Notes: a model not told the origin generated them from the sequence alone. Positions 41,131 through 51,029 are shown, counted from the stretch's first letter. The stretch is DNA of 64,000 nt from an uncultured Slackia sp. (GCA_934661005.1 CAKUIK010000004.1:1-64000), one strand, 5' to 3'. Translations and numbers: made by a program.

Positions 41131-43794
41131 ATGAGCCCCCTGATCAAACGGCTTCCGCGCGAACTTGCCCACAATATCGGAAGATACCTCGGTATATTTC
41201 TGCTCATGGCCGTGAGCATCGCGCTTACTTCAGGCTTCTTGCTCGCTGCCCATTCCATTTCGGTCATCATTGACGATATGCCCGAAACCTACGTTATTGA
41301 AGACGGTCGCTTCACCACGGCGTTCGAGGCAACCGATGAGCAGCTCGATGCTGTGCGCGATGTTGCGTCCGATTCTGGCGGCATTGAGCTGTACAAGAAC
41401 CATTCCTTCGATGCGAGCTTCGAGAAAACGCAGGGCGATAAAACTCGCAACTGCACGGTGCGCACATTCGAGCATCGCACGCAGGTCGATTTGGCCGCGT
41501 ATGTGCAAGGTGGCGAGCCCCAGGCGGCAGACGAGGTTGCCATCGATCGCGTATTCGCGACGAACAACGATATTGCCATAGGCGACACGGTGAAGCTCAA
41601 CGGCGTTGAGTTCCGCGTGGTGGGCATTATGACGCTGGCCGATAACCAGGCTCTTTTCCAGAGCAACTCCGATTTCACGGTGAATACGCTTTCGTTTGGC
41701 GTGGCCGAAGTGTCGTCCGAGGGCTTCAAGGCGCTCGAGAATACGGGTTTTCTGCCGAGCTATACCTATTCATATCGCTTCGTCGACCGCGATCTTTCCG
41801 TGGCCGACCGCGTCGATATCGAAAAAGACATGGTGAGCGCGCTTTCCGACGCCCATGCAAACGTGACCGATTTGACCGACGTCGACTCAAACCAAGGCAT
41901 TGGATATGCCAAAGACGACGTGTCGGGCGATTCGGCGATGTGGACGACGTTGCTGTATATCATCATCGTGATCATGGCATTCGTGTTCGTCGTGCTCACG
42001 TCGGGCACGATTGAAGAAGAAGGCGCGATTATCGGCACGCTTCTGGCGAGCGGCTATCGGCGTCGCGAGCTGGTGGCGCATTATCTCGCGCTGCCGTGTA
42101 TCGTGGGCATTACCGCCGCCGCGGTGGGCAATGCGGTGGGCTTCACGCTCATGAGCGAGCCTATGCGCAATTTGTATTATGGGTCATACAGCCTGCCTCC
42201 GTATTATGCGACCTGGAGTTGGGGCGTTTTCTTCCAGACCACCGTTGTGCCTGTGGCGGTTTTGGTTCTGGTTGCGCTCGTCGGCCTGCTCCGCAAAATG
42301 GGTCACACGCCCCTTCAATTCCTTCGCCACGAAACGAGCAAGGGCGGCGTGAAGCGTGGGTTCGCGCTGCCCGAGCGGCTGAGCTTCACCGCGCGATTCC
42401 GCCTGCGCGTGTTCCTGCGCAATGTGGGCAACTTCGCCACGCTGTTCGTGGGCATTGGCTTTGCGAGCCTGCTGTTGCTGTTCTCGCTTGCGATTCTTCC
42501 CACGATGAGCCACTACGCCGAGAATCTGCACAATGCCGTTGTTGCGCAGCACCAGTATTCGTTGAAGGCGCCGTTGGAGCTTGAGGGCACCAGCGACGAG
42601 CGCGAGGCGTGGGAAGCCGCCGATACGCTGCAGGGTGTGGAAGGCGCGAAGCTTTCGGCTCTCGAGGATGCCGCCGACGATGTGCAAGAAAAGGCCGATG
42701 CCTTGAAGGCAGCGGCGGAAGCGCTGCAGGTCGAGCCGACGCTTGAAGCCATGCAAAAGGCGCAAGATGCTCAGGACGCATTCTCGAAGTCGCAAGACGC
42801 GCTCAATAGCGAGCTCGATGGCGTTGCCGCCTATTTGGGTGCGACGCGCGACGAGGTGGTCGATATGGTCGACAAGGTGTCCGACCTCGACCTTGACGAC
42901 GAAAACGTGCATCCGGTGAATACGGTCGACAACGGCGCCGACGCAATCGCCCAGGCCGAGAAATTCGCCGTGTATTCGCTGCAATACGATCGCGGCGAAG
43001 GCAATGGCGAGGAAACCATTGCCGTGTATGGCGTGCAGGAAGGCTCGCGTTACTGGACCGACATGGACCTTGGAAGCGGCAAGGCGGTATTCGGTGGCGG
43101 CCTTGTTGATAAGTTTGGCTTCAAAGAAGGCGAGCAGGTCGAGCTGTACGACAAGTACGAGGACGAGACGCGTACGCTCACGTTTACGGGCGGCGATGGC
43201 ACGTGGGGCACGAAGTCGACCATGAGCATTTATATGAGCCTGGCAGATTTCAACGATATGTTCGGCAACGATGCGAACTACTTCAACGGCTACGTTTCCG
43301 ACGAATCGCTTGCGCTCGATTCCCGCTATGTGGCAAGCGACCTTACGCCTTCCGATATGGATGCCATTGGCGGGCAATTCACGGGCATGATGGACGACAT
43401 GATTGGAATGCTCGTGGGTATGTCGGTGTTCATTTTCCTGGTGTTCATGTATTTGCTTACGAAGTCGGTCATCGACCACAGCGCGCGCTCCATCAGCTAC
43501 ATGAAGGTGTTCGGCTACCGCGATAGGGAAGTGAGCAAGCTCTACGTGCGCTCGATTACCTGGTGCGTTGTGGCGTCACTCATCGTATGCCAGCCGCTCA
43601 TCATCGTGTCGCTTACGGCGATATTCAAGGCGATGCTGCTTGCTTATAGCGGCAATATCGAAATCTACGTGCCTCTGACATGCATTCTGGAGGTCATCGC
43701 CACGGGGTTCGCAACCTATCTTGTGGTGGCGCTTCTGCATGTGCGCCATATTAAGAAAGTGCCGCTTGCGCTCGCGTTGAAAAACGCGGAATAG
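41131..43794 (+). CDS. FtsX-like ABC permease with large extracytoplasmic domains
   Basis: The 887-residue permease has one N-terminal membrane segment, an extracytoplasmic domain (about 40-265), a first group of membrane segments (about 270-450), a second large domain (about 455-750) that begins with an acidic Ala-rich coiled coil (DTLQGVEGAKLSALEDAADD onward), and a final group of segments. Two FtsX-type membrane modules are visible, as in lipoprotein or peptide efflux permeases. It works with the ATPase just upstream. Possible roles include antimicrobial peptide resistance or export; the sequence does not decide this. Confidence 0.87.
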   Translation: MSPLIKRLPRELAHNIGRYLGIFLLMAVSIALTSGFLLAAHSISVIIDDMPETYVIEDGRFTTAFEATDEQLDAVRDVASDSGGIELYKNHSFDASFEKTQGDKTRNCTVRTFEHRTQVDLAAYVQGGEPQAADEVAIDRVFATNNDIAIGDTVKLNGVEFRVVGIMTLADNQALFQSNSDFTVNTLSFGVAEVSSEGFKALENTGFLPSYTYSYRFVDRDLSVADRVDIEKDMVSALSDAHANVTDLTDVDSNQGIGYAKDDVSGDSAMWTTLLYIIIVIMAFVFVVLTSGTIEEEGAIIGTLLASGYRRRELVAHYLALPCIVGITAAAVGNAVGFTLMSEPMRNLYYGSYSLPPYYATWSWGVFFQTTVVPVAVLVLVALVGLLRKMGHTPLQFLRHETSKGGVKRGFALPERLSFTARFRLRVFLRNVGNFATLFVGIGFASLLLLFSLAILPTMSHYAENLHNAVVAQHQYSLKAPLELEGTSDEREAWEAADTLQGVEGAKLSALEDAADDVQEKADALKAAAEALQVEPTLEAMQKAQDAQDAFSKSQDALNSELDGVAAYLGATRDEVVDMVDKVSDLDLDDENVHPVNTVDNGADAIAQAEKFAVYSLQYDRGEGNGEETIAVYGVQEGSRYWTDMDLGSGKAVFGGGLVDKFGFKEGEQVELYDKYEDETRTLTFTGGDGTWGTKSTMSIYMSLADFNDMFGNDANYFNGYVSDESLALDSRYVASDLTPSDMDAIGGQFTGMMDDMIGMLVGMSVFIFLVFMYLLTKSVIDHSARSISYMKVFGYRDREVSKLYVRSITWCVVASLIVCQPLIIVSLTAIFKAMLLAYSGNIEIYVPLTCILEVIATGFATYLVVALLHVRHIKKVPLALALKNAE

Positions 43795-43825
43795 CGAAAG
43801 GGCCTGGCGTGTAAGAGCTTTGGGG

Positions 43826-43854
43826 AAGGGTCGCGAGAGCGGCCCTTCTGTATT
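43826..43854 (+). terminator. terminator after the FtsX-like gene
   Basis: A 9-bp stem AAGGGTCGC/GCGGCCCTT (one G-T pair) with a GAGA loop is followed by CTGTATTCTT. Confidence 0.65.
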
Positions 43855-43929
43855 CTTGCAGAAAAAGGGGAAAGCGCGCGGGCGTGGTACACTCGATGGG
43901 TTCAATACTCGCCGAATGAAAGGCCCGCC

Positions 43930-46521
43930 ATGTCAGACGCTCATCCTGAAGATCTTATCGAAGTCGTTGAGGCCGATGAAATCGCAGCCGCCGCCCATGG
44001 CGAGCTCGGCCGCATCGCCAATAAGCTTTACGACGAAGACGCCTCTACCGAAGAGTCGTTCATGGCGTTCATGGAATGGTGCGAGTCGCGCGGCATTGAG
44101 CTGTGGCCGCACCAAGAGGAAGCCCTCATGGACATCATGGTGGGCGACCACGTGATTCTGGGCACGCCGACGGGTTCGGGCAAATCGCTCGTGGCGCTCG
44201 GCATGCATTTCATGGCGATGTGCTTTGGTGAACGTTCTTATTACACGGCGCCCATCAAGGCGCTCGTGAGCGAGAAATTCTTCAATTTGGTCGAATTGCT
44301 CGGCCGCGACAATGTGGGCATGATCACCGGCGACGTGCATATCAACGTCGACGCGCCCGTGATTTGCTGCACGGCCGAGATTCTCGCGAACCTCGCGCTT
44401 CGCGAGGGCGCCGATGCCCAAGTGCATTCGGTGGCGGCCGATGAATTCCACTATTTCAGCGATTTCGATCGCGGTTGGGCGTGGCAGGTGCCGCTGCTCA
44501 CGCTTCCGAAAACGCAGTTTTTGCTGATGAGCGCCACGCTCGGCGATGTTGGCGAAATCGCCGCCACGCTGCAGCGCCAAACGGGCAACACGGTGAGCCG
44601 CGTGATGAACGCCCCGCGCCCCGTGCCGCTTTCCTATGAATATGTGAAAACGCCGATCGAGGCCACGGTCGAGCTCGCTTTGCGTGCTGGCGAGGGCCCC
44701 ATGTATTTGGTACATTTCTCCCAAGATGCGGCGCTTTCCACAGCGAGCGCGCTTGCGAGCTATGGCGTTGCCACCAAGGCGCAACGCGAGGCGGTCAAGG
44801 AAGCCATGAAGGGCACGGCGTTTACCACCGCGTTCGGCAAAACGCTCAAGCGCCTGCTTGGTTTCGGCGTGGGCGTGCACCATGCGGGCATGCTGCCGCG
44901 CTATCGCCTGCTTGTCGAAAAGCTCGCCCAGCAGGGTCTTCTGCCGGTAATTTGCGGCACCGACACGCTGGGCGTGGGCATTAACGTGCCCATCCATACT
45001 GTGGTTTTCACGCAGCTCACGAAATTCGACGGCTATAAAATGCGCCGCCTTCGTTCGCGCGAGTTCCACCAAATCGCCGGTCGCGCGGGTCGTTCGGGTT
45101 TCGATAGCGAAGGTCGCGTGCTTGCCGAGGCGCCCGAGCATGAAATTGAGAACTACAAAGCCATGGTGAAGGCCGCAGGCGACGAGAAGAAGCTGCGCCG
45201 TATCAAGAAGAAGAAAGCGCCCGAGGGCTTTGTGAATTGGAACGAGCAGACCTTCGACCACCTTATTGAATCGCAGCCCGAAAAGCTCACGCCGCGTTTG
45301 CGCATCACCCATTCCATGGTGCTTTCCGTGGTGGAGCAGGGCGGCGACGCACGTGCTCGCGTCGAAGCGCTCATCGACGACTCCATGCAGACGCCTGAGG
45401 AAAAAATCAAGCTCTCGCAGCGTGCCGATGAAGTGTTCGCCACTCTCATCGATGCTGACGTGGTAGAGCGTCGCGAGGCTGAAGATGGCGGCACCGAATA
45501 CGTGCTCACGATGGATTTGCCCGACGATTTCGCGCTTGACCAGCCTCTTTCGCCGTTCTTGCTCGCGGCGCTTGAGCTGCTTGATCCCGAAAGCGAAACC
45601 TATGCGCTCGATGCGGTTTCCATGGTTGAAGCGACGCTCGAAAACCCGCGCCAGGTGCTGCGCGCGCAGGAACGCAAGGCGCGCGATAGGGCTATGGCCG
45701 AAATGAAGATGGACGGCGTCGATTACGATGAGCGCGTGGAGCGCATCGCCGAGGTCACCTATCCCAAGCCGCTCGAAGATTTGCTCAATTCCGCCTTCGC
45801 GCAGTATTGCGAGAAGGTGCCGTGGGCTCGCGACTTCGAGTTAAGCCCCAAGTCGGTTCTGCGCGACATGCTCGAAACGGCGAGCGACTTCAAGGGCTAT
45901 ATTCAGCGCTTGGGAATCGCACGTTTTGAGGGTATTCTGCTTCGCTATTTGGCCGAGGCTTTCCGCGCGCTCGATCGCACGGTGCCCATCGATAAGCGCG
46001 ACGAGCAGATGAAAGACATCATCGCCTGGCTTGGACTCGTGGTGAGCTCGGTTGATTCGAGCTTGGTGGACGAGTGGGCCAATGCGGGCGCGTCGCTTGA
46101 CGCGGCTCCGCCCGAGGCGCAAACCGACGCCGTGGTGCGCGACAGGCGTGGCCTCACTGTGCTCGTGCGCAACGCGCTCATCTCGCGCGTGCGTTTGGCT
46201 TCGCTTGGCCGCGTGGCCGATTTGGGCGAGATGGACGCCGATTGGGGTTTTGGCGAGCGCGCTTGGCAGGCGGCGCTTGACGAGTACTTCGCCCAGCACG
46301 ACGAAATCGTGCTCGATGCTGATGCTCGTTCGAAGAAATACCTTGTCATTGATGAATCCGACGAAGAGGCGGCCCATGTGTGGCACGCGCGCCAGATATT
46401 CCGCGACGAATCGGACGATCGCGACTTCAGCATAAGCGCCGATGTCGACCTCGATGCGACGCAGATGGGCGATGGCGTGGTGTTCGCAAACTACCGCGTT
46501 GGCTTCATCGACGAACAGTAA
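43930..46521 (+). CDS. Ski2-like DEAD/DEAH helicase with DUF3516 domain
   Basis: The 863-residue protein has two RecA domains near the N-terminus (about 55-400): Walker A GTPTGSGKS, motif II DEFHYF (DEFH rather than DEVH), motif III LLMSATLGD, and motif VI HQIAGRAGRSG. GTDTLGVGINVPIHTVVF is typical of the Ski2 group. The C-terminal half (about 440-863) fits the DUF3516 domain found in actinobacterial helicases. The substrate is probably RNA, by analogy with Ski2 and Dob10 proteins. It lies upstream of an ABC exporter with an 18-bp gap. Confidence 0.9.
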   Translation: MSDAHPEDLIEVVEADEIAAAAHGELGRIANKLYDEDASTEESFMAFMEWCESRGIELWPHQEEALMDIMVGDHVILGTPTGSGKSLVALGMHFMAMCFGERSYYTAPIKALVSEKFFNLVELLGRDNVGMITGDVHINVDAPVICCTAEILANLALREGADAQVHSVAADEFHYFSDFDRGWAWQVPLLTLPKTQFLLMSATLGDVGEIAATLQRQTGNTVSRVMNAPRPVPLSYEYVKTPIEATVELALRAGEGPMYLVHFSQDAALSTASALASYGVATKAQREAVKEAMKGTAFTTAFGKTLKRLLGFGVGVHHAGMLPRYRLLVEKLAQQGLLPVICGTDTLGVGINVPIHTVVFTQLTKFDGYKMRRLRSREFHQIAGRAGRSGFDSEGRVLAEAPEHEIENYKAMVKAAGDEKKLRRIKKKKAPEGFVNWNEQTFDHLIESQPEKLTPRLRITHSMVLSVVEQGGDARARVEALIDDSMQTPEEKIKLSQRADEVFATLIDADVVERREAEDGGTEYVLTMDLPDDFALDQPLSPFLLAALELLDPESETYALDAVSMVEATLENPRQVLRAQERKARDRAMAEMKMDGVDYDERVERIAEVTYPKPLEDLLNSAFAQYCEKVPWARDFELSPKSVLRDMLETASDFKGYIQRLGIARFEGILLRYLAEAFRALDRTVPIDKRDEQMKDIIAWLGLVVSSVDSSLVDEWANAGASLDAAPPEAQTDAVVRDRRGLTVLVRNALISRVRLASLGRVADLGEMDADWGFGERAWQAALDEYFAQHDEIVLDADARSKKYLVIDESDEEAAHVWHARQIFRDESDDRDFSISADVDLDATQMGDGVVFANYRVGFIDEQ

Positions 46522-46539
46522 AGCCACCAAGGGGAATCT

Positions 46540-48315
46540 ATGAAACAATCGACCACGCGCCGCACGCTGCATTACTACTGGCAGGTAACGCGCAAGCACA
46601 AAGGCCTGTTTTGGGGGCTTATCGTATCGACCTTTCTTTTCGTGGCGTTGCTCTCGTATGGCAACCCCTACGTTATGAGCCTCGTCGTCGACCGCGTGAG
46701 TGAGGGCGGCGTGGGGCCCGACGAGGTCTTTTCCGCCTATGGGCCCTATATCGTCGCTCTTATCGCGATTAACGTTTTCGGCCAGGCTGCAAGCAAATTT
46801 CAGGACTACACGCTCTATAAATTGGAAATCGCGGCTGCGTACGATTTGGCCACGATGAGCTTCGATGCGCTGTGCAACCAGTCCATGAGCTTTCATTCCA
46901 ACCGCTTCGGCGGCACGCTTGTCAGCCAAACGTCGAAATTCATGAGCGCCTACCAGCAAATCGTCGAGACCATCATGTTCCCGTTTCTGCCGGTTATTTG
47001 CTCGGTCATCTTCACGTGCGGCATTCTGGCGCCGCGCGTGCCGGTGTATGTGGCCATCCTTATGGCGTTGCTCGCGGTGTATGCCACGGTTTCGTATGTC
47101 ATGTACAAGCGCATTCTGTCGCTCAACGAGAGGGCGGCGAGCGCCCAAAACCAGTTGTCGGGCGAGCTGTCCGATTCGGTGTCGAATATCCTTGCCGTGA
47201 AAACGTATGGGCGCGAAGACTATGAGCGCGGGCTGTTCGATGCGGCGAACAGGGAAGTGGTTGCACGCGATTCGAAGCGCATGTGGGCCTCGCTCACGCG
47301 CGGCATTATTACGGCGTCGATTACCGTGGTCATCATGAGCGTGGTGGCCGTGTTCATCGCGGGCGGCAATGCGTGGTACGGCATTACGCCGGGCACGCTT
47401 GTGATGATGTTCACCTATACCTACACGGTCACGAATCAGTTCAATTTCATCAACAACGGCCTGCAGCGTTTCAATCGCGCGTTCGGCGATGCGAGCGGCA
47501 TGACGGCCACGCTCGATGAGCCGCGCCTGGTGGCCGATGCTGCTGGCGCGCCCGATTTGCAGGTGCGCGAAGGCGCGATCGATTTCGAGGGCATTGGCTT
47601 TTCCTATGGCGAGGGCGATACGAAAACGCAGGTGTTCGACGATTTCGAGCTGCATATTCCCGCGGGCCAGCGTGTTGGCCTCGTTGGGCTTTCTGGCGCG
47701 GGCAAAACTACGCTCACGAAGCTCTTGCTTCGTCTGTCAGACATTCAACAGGGGCGCATTCTTCTTGACGGGCAAAACATCGCGCAGTGCACGCAGCAAT
47801 CGCTGCGTCGCCAAATCGCCTATGTGCCGCAGGAATCGCTGCTGTTCCATCGCAGCGTTGCCGAGAATATTGCGTATGGCAAGCCAGGCGCCAGCATGGA
47901 TGAGATTCGCGAGGCGGCCGCTCGTGCGAACGCGTTGGAATTCATCGAGCGTCTGCCGCAAGGGTTCGATACTCAGGTTGGTGAGCGCGGCGTGAAGTTG
48001 TCGGGAGGCCAACGCCAGCGCATCGCCATTGCGCGTGCCATTCTGGCCGACTGTCCCGTGCTCGTGCTCGATGAAGCGACGAGCGCGCTCGATTCTGAAA
48101 GCGAAGCGCTCGTGCAAGACGCTCTCGCCACGCTTATGAAGGGGCGCACGTGCATCGTGGTGGCGCATCGCCTCTCAACGGTAGCAAGTCTCGATCGCAT
48201 CGTCGTGCTCGATTCGGGCAAGGTCGCCGAAGACGGCCCGCATGAGCAGCTTATCGCCGCCGGTGGCGAATACGCCAACTTATGGAATAGGCAGACCGGC
48301 GCGTACTTGGAGTAG
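46540..48315 (+). CDS. half-size ABC exporter (MsbA/LmrA type)
   Basis: The 591-residue protein has an N-terminal six-helix membrane domain (about 20-320) and a C-terminal ATPase with GLVGLSGAGKTT, KLSGGQRQRIAIARAIL, LVLDEATSALD and the switch His in VVAHRLST. It should function as a homodimer exporting lipid, peptide or drug. RBS AAGGGGAATC precedes the ATG. It is likely cotranscribed with the helicase gene and converges on helD, with the palindrome and structured element in the gap. Confidence 0.9.
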   Translation: MKQSTTRRTLHYYWQVTRKHKGLFWGLIVSTFLFVALLSYGNPYVMSLVVDRVSEGGVGPDEVFSAYGPYIVALIAINVFGQAASKFQDYTLYKLEIAAAYDLATMSFDALCNQSMSFHSNRFGGTLVSQTSKFMSAYQQIVETIMFPFLPVICSVIFTCGILAPRVPVYVAILMALLAVYATVSYVMYKRILSLNERAASAQNQLSGELSDSVSNILAVKTYGREDYERGLFDAANREVVARDSKRMWASLTRGIITASITVVIMSVVAVFIAGGNAWYGITPGTLVMMFTYTYTVTNQFNFINNGLQRFNRAFGDASGMTATLDEPRLVADAAGAPDLQVREGAIDFEGIGFSYGEGDTKTQVFDDFELHIPAGQRVGLVGLSGAGKTTLTKLLLRLSDIQQGRILLDGQNIAQCTQQSLRRQIAYVPQESLLFHRSVAENIAYGKPGASMDEIREAAARANALEFIERLPQGFDTQVGERGVKLSGGQRQRIAIARAILADCPVLVLDEATSALDSESEALVQDALATLMKGRTCIVVAHRLSTVASLDRIVVLDSGKVAEDGPHEQLIAAGGEYANLWNRQTGAYLE

Positions 48316-48378
48316 TGCTATCGGCCAACGTCACTAAGAGGCTAGGCGGTCGTTCCGGTCCCAATTATTGCCTGCGAG

Positions 48379-48411
48379 AACCCGTTAAATGCTCGGAGCA
48401 TTTAACGGGTT
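48379..48411. repeat. perfect 33-bp palindrome
   Basis: Arms AACCCGTTAAATGCTC and GAGCATTTAACGGGTT are perfectly complementary around a single central base. A degenerate copy lies at 4327-4358. The site could act as a bidirectional terminator for the convergent exporter and helD genes or be a small repeat element. Confidence 0.8.
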
Positions 48412-48415
48412 AAGG

Positions 48416-48524
48416 CGCGCCAAGACCGTCGGCGTTCAAATACGTTCTTCGCCTTAAAGCTGAACGCCGCCAAGCGAGCGCAAAGCGAACGAAGTGAGCG
48501 ATAGCGAGCTGTGGTCTTGGCGCG
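48416..48524 (+). repeat. interspersed structured element (copy E)
   Basis: Perfect 12-bp arms CGCGCCAAGACC and GGTCTTGGCGCG enclose a core with a hairpin GCGTTCA...TGAACGC and then GCCAAGCGAGCGCAAAGCG and AGTGAGCGATAGCGAGC. The core matches copies D and F; the arms differ from theirs. It lies between the convergent exporter and helD genes. Confidence 0.82.
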
Positions 48525-48559
48525 TCCCATCCGGGCCCTCCCGAGCGAGTTAGTCGAAC

Positions 48560-50725
48560 CTACTTCTTCAAAAGCGGCGTAAGTTCCCCTCGGCACAGAA
48601 TCTGAACCGAGCGGGTCGCGCGTGAAACGGTGGTGTACAGGCGGTTTTTCGCCACGCGGTCATCGGCGGGGAACACGCGTGCGCTCGCATCGGGCACGAT
48701 TACGTGGTCGAATTCCAAGCCCTTCGCCAGCTGCAGCGTAATAATCATGGCGCCGTTTGTGGGCAGCTCGGCTGCTGTTTCCATATCGACCAAGCCATCG
48801 GCGGCATCGCCCAAGAACGCGCGCAGGCGCTTGGCCTCGTGTTTCCATGGCACCACAATGGCCGTAAGCCCGTCGTTTTCCTTCGCGTGCGCAATGGCTT
48901 CGCGCAATGCAGCGGCGTATTCGTCGTCGTTGTCGTAGCAATCAACGCGCACGGGTTCGCTTGCGCGTTGCACCGACGAGATTTTCGCGCGCTGCTCGGC
49001 AGGCAAAAGCCCCGCGAAAATCTCAGTAATTTCGGGCGAGGAGCGGTAGCTCGTAAGCAGGCTGCAGGTTGAAATGCCGCCGCGCAGGCGTGTGAATACT
49101 TCTCGCACCTCGGCAAACGACGCCGTGTTGGGGTTGATTGCCTGGTTTTCGTCGCCCAGGAGCATGAAATGCGCGCGACGGAAGAAGCGTGCGAGCACGG
49201 CGAGCTGTGCTGCCGAATAGTCTTGCACCTCGTCAATCATCACGTATTTCGCATAGGCGTCGCCCAATCCAGTGATCGCCATCTTCAAATAGAGCCATTC
49301 AAGCGCCGAGAGGCTCTTTTCGCCCAAAAGGCGCATACCAATGCGGTCGATGCGCAGCCATGCGTCGTCGCGCACGGCGCGAAACGCTCCTTGGTAGCGG
49401 TCTTGCAGAAGGCGCAGCGCGAAATCGCGCGCTTCTTTTTCGTCGACGGGCGCGTAAGGCTCGCCGAACTGGGAAAGCTGCTCGTTGAGCGTCATGCCCT
49501 CAAGCTCTTCAAGCACGGCGGAGCCCGATGCGAGCTGCTTTACGCGCGCCTCGAGCGCGTCTTCCAAATCTTCGCGCATGAGCGTGGCTCGGTGTGGGCC
49601 GGCGGGCACGTTGCGGTACTTCGCATTCACCTTGCGAATCTGGTTGATGCCCAGAAGTTTCACGTTGCCATGGTGCAGTTCGCGGAAGTCATCGTCTTCG
49701 AATTCGAGGTTTGCAATGGCTTCGTCGATGCGCCACAGGGCGCCGACGGGCACGCTCTTTTTCTCGACGGCCTTGTCAAGCGGCATCACGCGGCTCGCGA
49801 ATTCCGCCCACGTGAGCGTTTCGGGATTGCGTTCTCCCATGTCGGGCAGCACGTTTTCGATATACGTGCGGAAAATCGGGTTCGGCGTAATAAGGAACAC
49901 TTCGCTCGGGTCGAGCTCGGTGCGGTTTTGGTAGAACAGGTATGCGATGCGCTGCAGAAGCACGCTCGTTTTGCCGCTGCCGGCGATGCCCGCCACCAAA
50001 AGCGCGGGAACGTCTTCGTGGCGCACCACTTCGTTTTGCTCGCGCTGGATGGTGGCGGTGATGGCCTTCATTTGCGCGGTGCGCTGGTGCGAGAGTGATT
50101 CGAGCAGAAGCGCGTCCTGAATGGCGACGGTGGTGTCGAAGTAGGCGTGGAGCGCGTCGGCTTCGATGTCGAACTGGCGTCGGCACGCGAGGTCAACATG
50201 AATGGTTCGTCCGTTTGCCACATAGCTCGTGGCTCCGTTGCTTTGGTTGTAGTAGGTCTCGGCAACGGGGCTTCGCCAGTCTACGACCAGGCGTTTATAG
50301 TTATCGTCGGAAATGCCGGCGGCGCCAATATAGAGTTCTTTGGGCGGCTGGCCGGGCTTGAATTGCAGCTCGACTTTCGCGAAGTACGGCTGTCGCAAAA
50401 GCAGGCGGCAGCGCGCCAATTTGTCGGCGGTCACTTCCTGCTGCGCGTTGTACGAATCGATGACGCTGTTCACGGCGCCATACGACGCGTAGGTTTCGCT
50501 CGTTTCGGTATCGCTTGTGAAGTCGTTCGAGATTTCGGAAAGCAAATCGAGTTTATCGCGCGCGGCTGCGGCGCTCGTGGCTTCCATTTTGCGCACAAGT
50601 TCGCCGCGCATCTTTTCCAACTCGGCGTATACCTCGGAAAGATGCGCCTGTTCGGCGGCGAAAACGGGGTCGTCGGGCGAGGTGCCGAACGCCTGGGCGT
50701 CTTCGGCTGCGGTGTTTTCTTGCAT
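48560..50725 (-). CDS. helD: HelD-like UvrD-family ATPase
   Basis: The 721-residue protein has the split UvrD/Rep helicase core with Walker A VAGIAGSGKTSVLLQR and motif II-like MIDEVQDYS, late motifs with TTVSRATRSVQI, and an N-terminal coiled-coil arm (AHLSEVYAELEKMRGELVRK onward). This layout fits HelD, which recycles stalled RNA polymerase in Gram-positive bacteria. I chose the ATG at 50725 because AGGAG lies five bases upstream; an extension of five codons is possible. In Actinobacteria, HelD can also confer rifamycin tolerance; that is family knowledge and not shown here. Confidence 0.85.
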   Translation of the reverse strand: MQENTAAEDAQAFGTSPDDPVFAAEQAHLSEVYAELEKMRGELVRKMEATSAAAARDKLDLLSEISNDFTSDTETSETYASYGAVNSVIDSYNAQQEVTADKLARCRLLLRQPYFAKVELQFKPGQPPKELYIGAAGISDDNYKRLVVDWRSPVAETYYNQSNGATSYVANGRTIHVDLACRRQFDIEADALHAYFDTTVAIQDALLLESLSHQRTAQMKAITATIQREQNEVVRHEDVPALLVAGIAGSGKTSVLLQRIAYLFYQNRTELDPSEVFLITPNPIFRTYIENVLPDMGERNPETLTWAEFASRVMPLDKAVEKKSVPVGALWRIDEAIANLEFEDDDFRELHHGNVKLLGINQIRKVNAKYRNVPAGPHRATLMREDLEDALEARVKQLASGSAVLEELEGMTLNEQLSQFGEPYAPVDEKEARDFALRLLQDRYQGAFRAVRDDAWLRIDRIGMRLLGEKSLSALEWLYLKMAITGLGDAYAKYVMIDEVQDYSAAQLAVLARFFRRAHFMLLGDENQAINPNTASFAEVREVFTRLRGGISTCSLLTSYRSSPEITEIFAGLLPAEQRAKISSVQRASEPVRVDCYDNDDEYAAALREAIAHAKENDGLTAIVVPWKHEAKRLRAFLGDAADGLVDMETAAELPTNGAMIITLQLAKGLEFDHVIVPDASARVFPADDRVAKNRLYTTVSRATRSVQILCRGELTPLLKK

Positions 50726-50858
50726 AGCGGCTCCTAGCATTCGCGGGCCAAAATTCGGACAAACTAGTTTACCCGCATTTCAGCCCGCAAGCCAATGGCG
50801 CGTCTTGTTGTAAAGAAATCACCACGCATTCGCGCCCTTGAAGGTGGCGCGGGCAGTG

Positions 50859-51029
50859 CTATCCGCGCTTTGAGCCCTGTCTGCGAATGCCGCCTTTGTG
50901 CCCGCAGGCTTTGTTTGGGCCAATGCCTTTTGCGGAAGGCCCCTTCACGTTTGTGCATCGTGCGGCTTGCATGGCGGCTTTGCGCGCGAGGACCGCTTCG
51001 AATGCTTTGTTCGAGGAAGGACGAGCCAT
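50859..51029 (-). CDS. small basic protein coupled to the LOG gene
   Basis: The 56-residue frame starts with an ATG that overlaps the LOG stop codon (TAATG), the classic arrangement for translational coupling. The protein begins MARPSSNKAFEAVLARKAAM and ends GHKGGIRRQGSKRG. It is strongly basic, has two cysteines (ARCTNV and NKACGH) and a His near the second. I do not recognise the family. The frame is too short for statistics, but the coupling and the absence of a competing feature support it. Confidence 0.45.
   Translation of the reverse strand: MARPSSNKAFEAVLARKAAMQAARCTNVKGPSAKGIGPNKACGHKGGIRRQGSKRG

Noticed and set aside
43800..43929. A strong promoter before the helicase gene
   Set aside because: A TACACT hexamer is present, but no -35 with acceptable spacing was found, so I did not list it.
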